This document shows positions 6,162-8,702 of a DNA stretch of 8,702 nucleotides, piece after piece. Each line of letters opens with the position of its first letter. Positions within the stretch are counted from its first letter, which is position 1. The stretch spans positions 1-8,702 of the forward strand of contig JAUWCK010000032.1 in assembly GCA_030609345.1 (NCBI GenBank). Reading direction: 5' to 3'. A program made the position numbers and the translations under genes. The notes below the pieces were generated by a model that worked only from the letters and a program-made list of their open reading frames with translations, searched no databases and was not told the DNA's origin. This stretch comes from Methanosarcinales archaeon (GTDB taxonomy: Archaea > Halobacteriota > Methanosarcinia > Methanosarcinales > Methanogasteraceae).

Positions 6162-6309
6162 GAAATTGAGAGTCATCGGCAAAAAAGGAGAGAGCTACGA
6201 CGATACTATTCGGCATCTGATGGCTGTGGTAGACTACGAGAGATTTATGTTGGAACAGTATAAGATCATAGATGAAGAAGATGAATGGATATCTTTGGAT
6301 GACTTGTGA
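6091..6309 (+). CDS. antitoxin-like protein of a type II toxin-antitoxin pair
   Basis: This 72-residue protein lies directly upstream of a RelE-type toxin and is most likely its antitoxin, binding DNA and neutralising the toxin. The N-terminal half (VTVELKPKTVEKLRVIGKKG, then ESYDDTIRHLM) has the strand-helix pattern and the GESYDD turn seen in small archaeal VapB/RHH-like antitoxins. The C-terminal tail is acidic (DEEDEWISLDDL), as expected for a segment that covers a basic toxin. The ATG at 6091 is chosen; AAGGAG at 6073-6078 lies 12 bases before it, slightly far. The ATG at 6103 is an alternative. The stop overlaps the toxin start as TGATG. The exact family is not certain. Confidence 0.7.
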   Translation: MKTRMDMVIDVKTVTVELKPKTVEKLRVIGKKGESYDDTIRHLMAVVDYERFMLEQYKIIDEEDEWISLDDL

Positions 6310-6581
6310 TGCCAAAAACCATTCTTTTATCGAAAATTGCAAGAAAACAACTTGATCCATTACCAGAAGATACAAGGAATAAAGTTAAAAAGGCGTTATA
6401 TTCTATAAATGAGCCAGAAAAGAGTAAAATGCTTGATACTAAAAAATTAAAAGGTGTTAGGGGTAGAGAGGATCTTTTTCGATTGAGAATCGGAAATTAT
6501 CGTGTTGTTTATTTTGAAGATGTTGATAGCTTCAAGATAATTCAGATTTTCCAGCGTGGGAAGGGATACAAATGGTTATGA
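6309..6581 (+). CDS. RelE/ParE-superfamily toxin
   Basis: This basic 90-residue protein has the RelE fold pattern: MPKTILLSKIARKQLDPLPE for the first strand and helix, a central helical part, a KLKG loop (about 46-49), then FRLRIGNYRVVYFED (57-71), the family hallmark with Arg58, Arg60 and Arg65. It ends GKGYKWL. Members usually cut mRNA on the ribosome or, in the ParE branch, act on gyrase; the sequence does not settle which. The ATG at 6309 overlaps the antitoxin TGA, indicating coupled translation. A GTG one codon upstream is possible but unlikely. The A+T-rich codon use (runs of AAA, ATA, GAT) contrasts with the flanking G+C-richer genes and suggests horizontal acquisition. Confidence 0.82.
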   Translation: MPKTILLSKIARKQLDPLPEDTRNKVKKALYSINEPEKSKMLDTKKLKGVRGREDLFRLRIGNYRVVYFEDVDSFKIIQIFQRGKGYKWL

Positions 6582-6909
6582 AACTGGGTGGCGTGGATGC
6601 GACTTTCGGACTTTCACCCACCTCTGCCCGCGCTCTCCAGACGCCCAACCTCCAGCCCGCGGATGCCCCCGACTTCAGTTGGGAGCGGCGAGGCTGGGGC
6701 TGACATGAGAGTACGCCCGATGTGGGGGTGGTCAGAAGTGTTTTTGCGATGTTTGTGCGGTTGGGGTCATATTCAAGTATAACGTCTGTCACTCCAAGTT
6801 TTGAATATCTGAAAAATACACAAGTCAGAACCTGACGCCACGTAAGCTGACGACCCCCAAGCCCGATGACGCAAAAGACATAAATCAGAACGCCTCCAAA
6901 TCAAGCAGC
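6582..6909. other. gene-poor stretch with a G+C-rich island
   Basis: No convincing gene lies here. The part from about 6590 to 6735 is markedly G+C-rich beside the A+T-rich toxin gene. It contains complementary segments: CCCAAC with GTTGGG, CCAGCC with GGCTGG, and CACCCAC with GTGGG. Two overlapping short ORFs (plus 6588-6782, minus 6532-6792) look like chance open frames: they are rich in P, R, S and W and show no family motif. The remainder (6736-6909) is lower in G+C and probably contains the promoter of the RecJ-like gene. Confidence 0.5.
6878..6885 (+). promoter_or_regulatory. possible TATA box of the RecJ-like gene
   Basis: ACATAAAT is centred about 28 bases before the ATG at 6910. With the usual archaeal spacing, transcription would begin at or next to the start codon. 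This fits the absence of a Shine-Dalgarno site and suggests a leaderless mRNA. Confidence 0.35.
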
Positions 6910-8702
6910 ATGGGATTATGCACGGCATGTGATGGCAGAGGATTTATCATCATCGAAGAAAAGAAGTGTTCCGCCTGCAAAGGCACCGGAAAGGCAAAAT
7001 CGATCAATTTGGCTGAGTTATCTGAGAAGCAGTTGAGTCAGGCACTCGGCGGCTCATGTCCTGCCTGCAACGGCACAGGAATCGTCACGATAACAGAGAA
7101 GTGCCAGGAATGCAATGGTTACGGGGAAGTCAAGGAATGCAGGATATGCGGTTCATCGTTCAGCGGAGATGGTGACATCTGCAAGAACTGCACAGAAAAA
7201 CCATCAGTATACCTCCTGAGCGCTCTCTGCGACACACAAGACCTCGTGGTGGGCAACGTCTACGAAGGGACTGTTAACGGGACTGTGGATTTTGGCGCAT
7301 TCGTTGACCTATCTCGGAGCGTACGCGGACTGATCCATTCGAGCAACCTCAGTTCGGAAGTTAACGTCGGGGATGTCGTGCATGTGAAGCTAAAGAACAT
7401 AAAGCCGAACGGAAACCTCGAGCTGGTGCCAGTAAAGCTGAAAGAATACGAGATCGTGGAAGTGGAGAAAGAGTATCCGGGATATACAAGTTCCGAACTT
7501 CCGAAATGCGTCGGTAAGACCGTATCCATTTCAGGGAAGGTTATTTTAGTAAAACAGACCGCAGGACCGACGATATTCACCATACTCGATGAATCCGGCA
7601 CGGTCACGTGCGCTGCATTCGAGCGTGCTGGCGAGCGTGCGTATCCCGAGATCGATGCAGATGCCATCGTTACGGTGACCGGGGGGGTTTCGCTCCGAAA
7701 TCAGGACATACAGATCGAAGTTCTGGCTATGAAGCGTCTGCCCAGGCGCGAGGCGACAGAGATTCATGATCGCATCGAGGATGCGCTCGATGCCACCTCC
7801 GAGCCTCACGAGATCGACTTCCTGATCGAGAGCGACACGCTCTCCGCGCTCAAAGACGGGATGCGTGCGGTTGCAAAGCGGATCAGGAGGGCGATCTTCT
7901 CATCCCAGCCGATCGTCATCAGGCACCATGCTGATGCGGATGGGATGACCGCAGCAATAGCGATTGAGCGTGCGATCCTTCCGCTGATACGGGAGGTCGG
8001 CGGAACCGATGCCGGGTATCATTTTTATCGGAGGTCGCCATCGAAGGCGCCTTTCTACGAGATGGTGGACATCGTCAGGGATATCTGCTTTGCGCTGGAC
8101 GATCAGGCACGGCACGGTCAGGACCTGCCGCTCCTTGTGATCGTTGACAACGGATCGACCGAGGAGGACCTGCCTGCATTCAAGCAGACCGCGATCTACG
8201 GGATCGATGTCGTCGTGGTCGATCACCACCATCCCGATGCGGTCGTGGATCAGTATCTCTGCGAGCATGTGAACCCGTACCACGTCGGCGGCGACTTCGG
8301 GGTCACGGCAGGGATGATATGTGGTGAGATCGCACGGATGATCAACCCCGAGATCACTGATGAGATAAAGCATCTTCCAGCGGTGGCTGCTCTCGGCGAT
8401 CGGTCAGCTGCGCCAGAGGCGGGGAAGTACATCGCTCTCGTCTCTGACCGGTACGAGACGTCCGATCTTTCGGATATCGCGCTCGCACTCGATTATGCGG
8501 CATTCTGGCTCAAGTTCCAGGACGGGCGCGGGCTTGTCAACGACATCCTCAACTTCGGAAAACTCGACCGCCACAGGGGGATTGTGAAACTGCTATGCGA
8601 GCAGGCGAGAGGTGCGATTGAGGATCAGTTGGCTGTGTGCATGCCGCATGTGCGCATGCAGAGACTGCCGAACGGAGTATCCTTAAACGTGATCGATCTC
8701 GA
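6910..8702 (+). CDS. archaea-specific RecJ-like DHH phosphoesterase/exonuclease with DnaJ-type zinc motifs (3' end outside window)
   Basis: The visible 597 residues have no stop and run off the window. Residues 4-72 hold four CxxCxGxG repeats (first Cys 4, 20, 50, 65) as in the DnaJ zinc finger, followed by CxxC pairs at 77-80 and 91-94. An S1 RNA-binding domain covers about 112-175 (VYEGTVNGTVDFGAFVDLS). An OB-fold covers about 200-275. The DHH nuclease core follows: HHADADG (339-345), VDNGSTEED (412-420), DHHHPD (438-443) and GDR (496-498), the Mn-binding motifs of RecJ-like enzymes. This architecture is that of COG1107. Related archaeal RecJ proteins degrade single-stranded DNA or RNA, and some bind GINS in the replisome; which applies here is unknown. 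ATG 6910 is the first ATG after the in-frame stop at 6802. Confidence 0.92.
   Translation, partial: MGLCTACDGRGFIIIEEKKCSACKGTGKAKSINLAELSEKQLSQALGGSCPACNGTGIVTITEKCQECNGYGEVKECRICGSSFSGDGDICKNCTEKPSVYLLSALCDTQDLVVGNVYEGTVNGTVDFGAFVDLSRSVRGLIHSSNLSSEVNVGDVVHVKLKNIKPNGNLELVPVKLKEYEIVEVEKEYPGYTSSELPKCVGKTVSISGKVILVKQTAGPTIFTILDESGTVTCAAFERAGERAYPEIDADAIVTVTGGVSLRNQDIQIEVLAMKRLPRREATEIHDRIEDALDATSEPHEIDFLIESDTLSALKDGMRAVAKRIRRAIFSSQPIVIRHHADADGMTAAIAIERAILPLIREVGGTDAGYHFYRRSPSKAPFYEMVDIVRDICFALDDQARHGQDLPLLVIVDNGSTEEDLPAFKQTAIYGIDVVVVDHHHPDAVVDQYLCEHVNPYHVGGDFGVTAGMICGEIARMINPEITDEIKHLPAVAALGDRSAAPEAGKYIALVSDRYETSDLSDIALALDYAAFWLKFQDGRGLVNDILNFGKLDRHRGIVKLLCEQARGAIEDQLAVCMPHVRMQRLPNGVSLNVIDL

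Noticed and set aside
6597..6620. GGTGAAAGTCC-like sequence on the minus strand suggesting a group II intron or RNase P core
   Set aside because: Only a short string fits. The other conserved elements of either RNA are not found nearby.
6624..6640. Possible third copy of the dispersed repeat (CTCTGCCCGCGCTCTCC)
   Set aside because: Similarity is confined to a few G+C-rich bases, and neither conserved outer end is present.
6532..6792. Minus-strand ORF beginning VILEYDPNRTNIAK, which recalls a bacterial ribosomal protein L2 motif
   Set aside because: Only about a dozen residues resemble L2, archaeal L2 differs at this motif, and the rest is low-complexity P/R/S/W-rich sequence overlapping the toxin gene. 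Treated as chance.
6830..6890. Possible C/D box sRNA (CTGA and GATGA-like boxes), of interest because flpA is nearby
   Set aside because: Box order and spacing do not give a full C, D', C', D set, and the C box match is poor.
1..8702. CRISPR array or tRNA gene
   Set aside because: No regularly spaced direct repeats and no cloverleaf with a T-loop motif were found by reading either strand of the gaps.

Overview
The window reads as chromosomal DNA from an archaeon. It carries a fibrillarin-type rRNA 2'-O-methyltransferase, a short archaeal/eukaryal-type tyrosyl-tRNA synthetase, an archaea-specific RecJ-like protein with DnaJ-type zinc motifs, and a class V aminotransferase resembling those of methanogens. 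Shine-Dalgarno matches (AGGTG, AGGTGATC) fit an archaeal 16S tail, and TATA-like boxes precede several genes. A secreted protein with 17 candidate heme c sites points to an anaerobe that moves electrons outside the cell, for example a lineage related to ANME, Syntrophoarchaeum or other alkane/methane-oxidising euryarchaea, or a metal reducer. That lineage call is inference only.

Layout, left to right: class V aminotransferase (+, 18-1163); a gap with dispersed repeat copy A (1200-1325); fibrillarin gene flpA (-, 1356-2018), whose start overlaps by ATGA the stop of a large multiheme cytochrome gene (-, 2015-4579); a gap with repeat copy B in the opposite orientation (4688-4814); tyrS (-, 4882-5826); a divergent promoter region with a doubtful small membrane-peptide ORF (5964-6161); an antitoxin/RelE-type toxin pair (+, 6091-6581); about 330 bases without a convincing gene, partly G+C-rich; and a RecJ/DHH-family protein with zinc-finger, S1 and OB domains that runs off the right end (+, 6910-8702).

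Most genes are informational housekeeping genes (tyrS, flpA, the RecJ-like gene). The accessory part is the multiheme cytochrome. It has an N-terminal beta-rich ectodomain, an internal duplication separated by polyglycine, and then a dense heme array. It appears to be translationally coupled to flpA, and the pair is bracketed by two inverted copies of the same palindromic-ended repeat of about 126 bp. That bracketed cytochrome-fibrillarin unit is the most unusual structure in the window.
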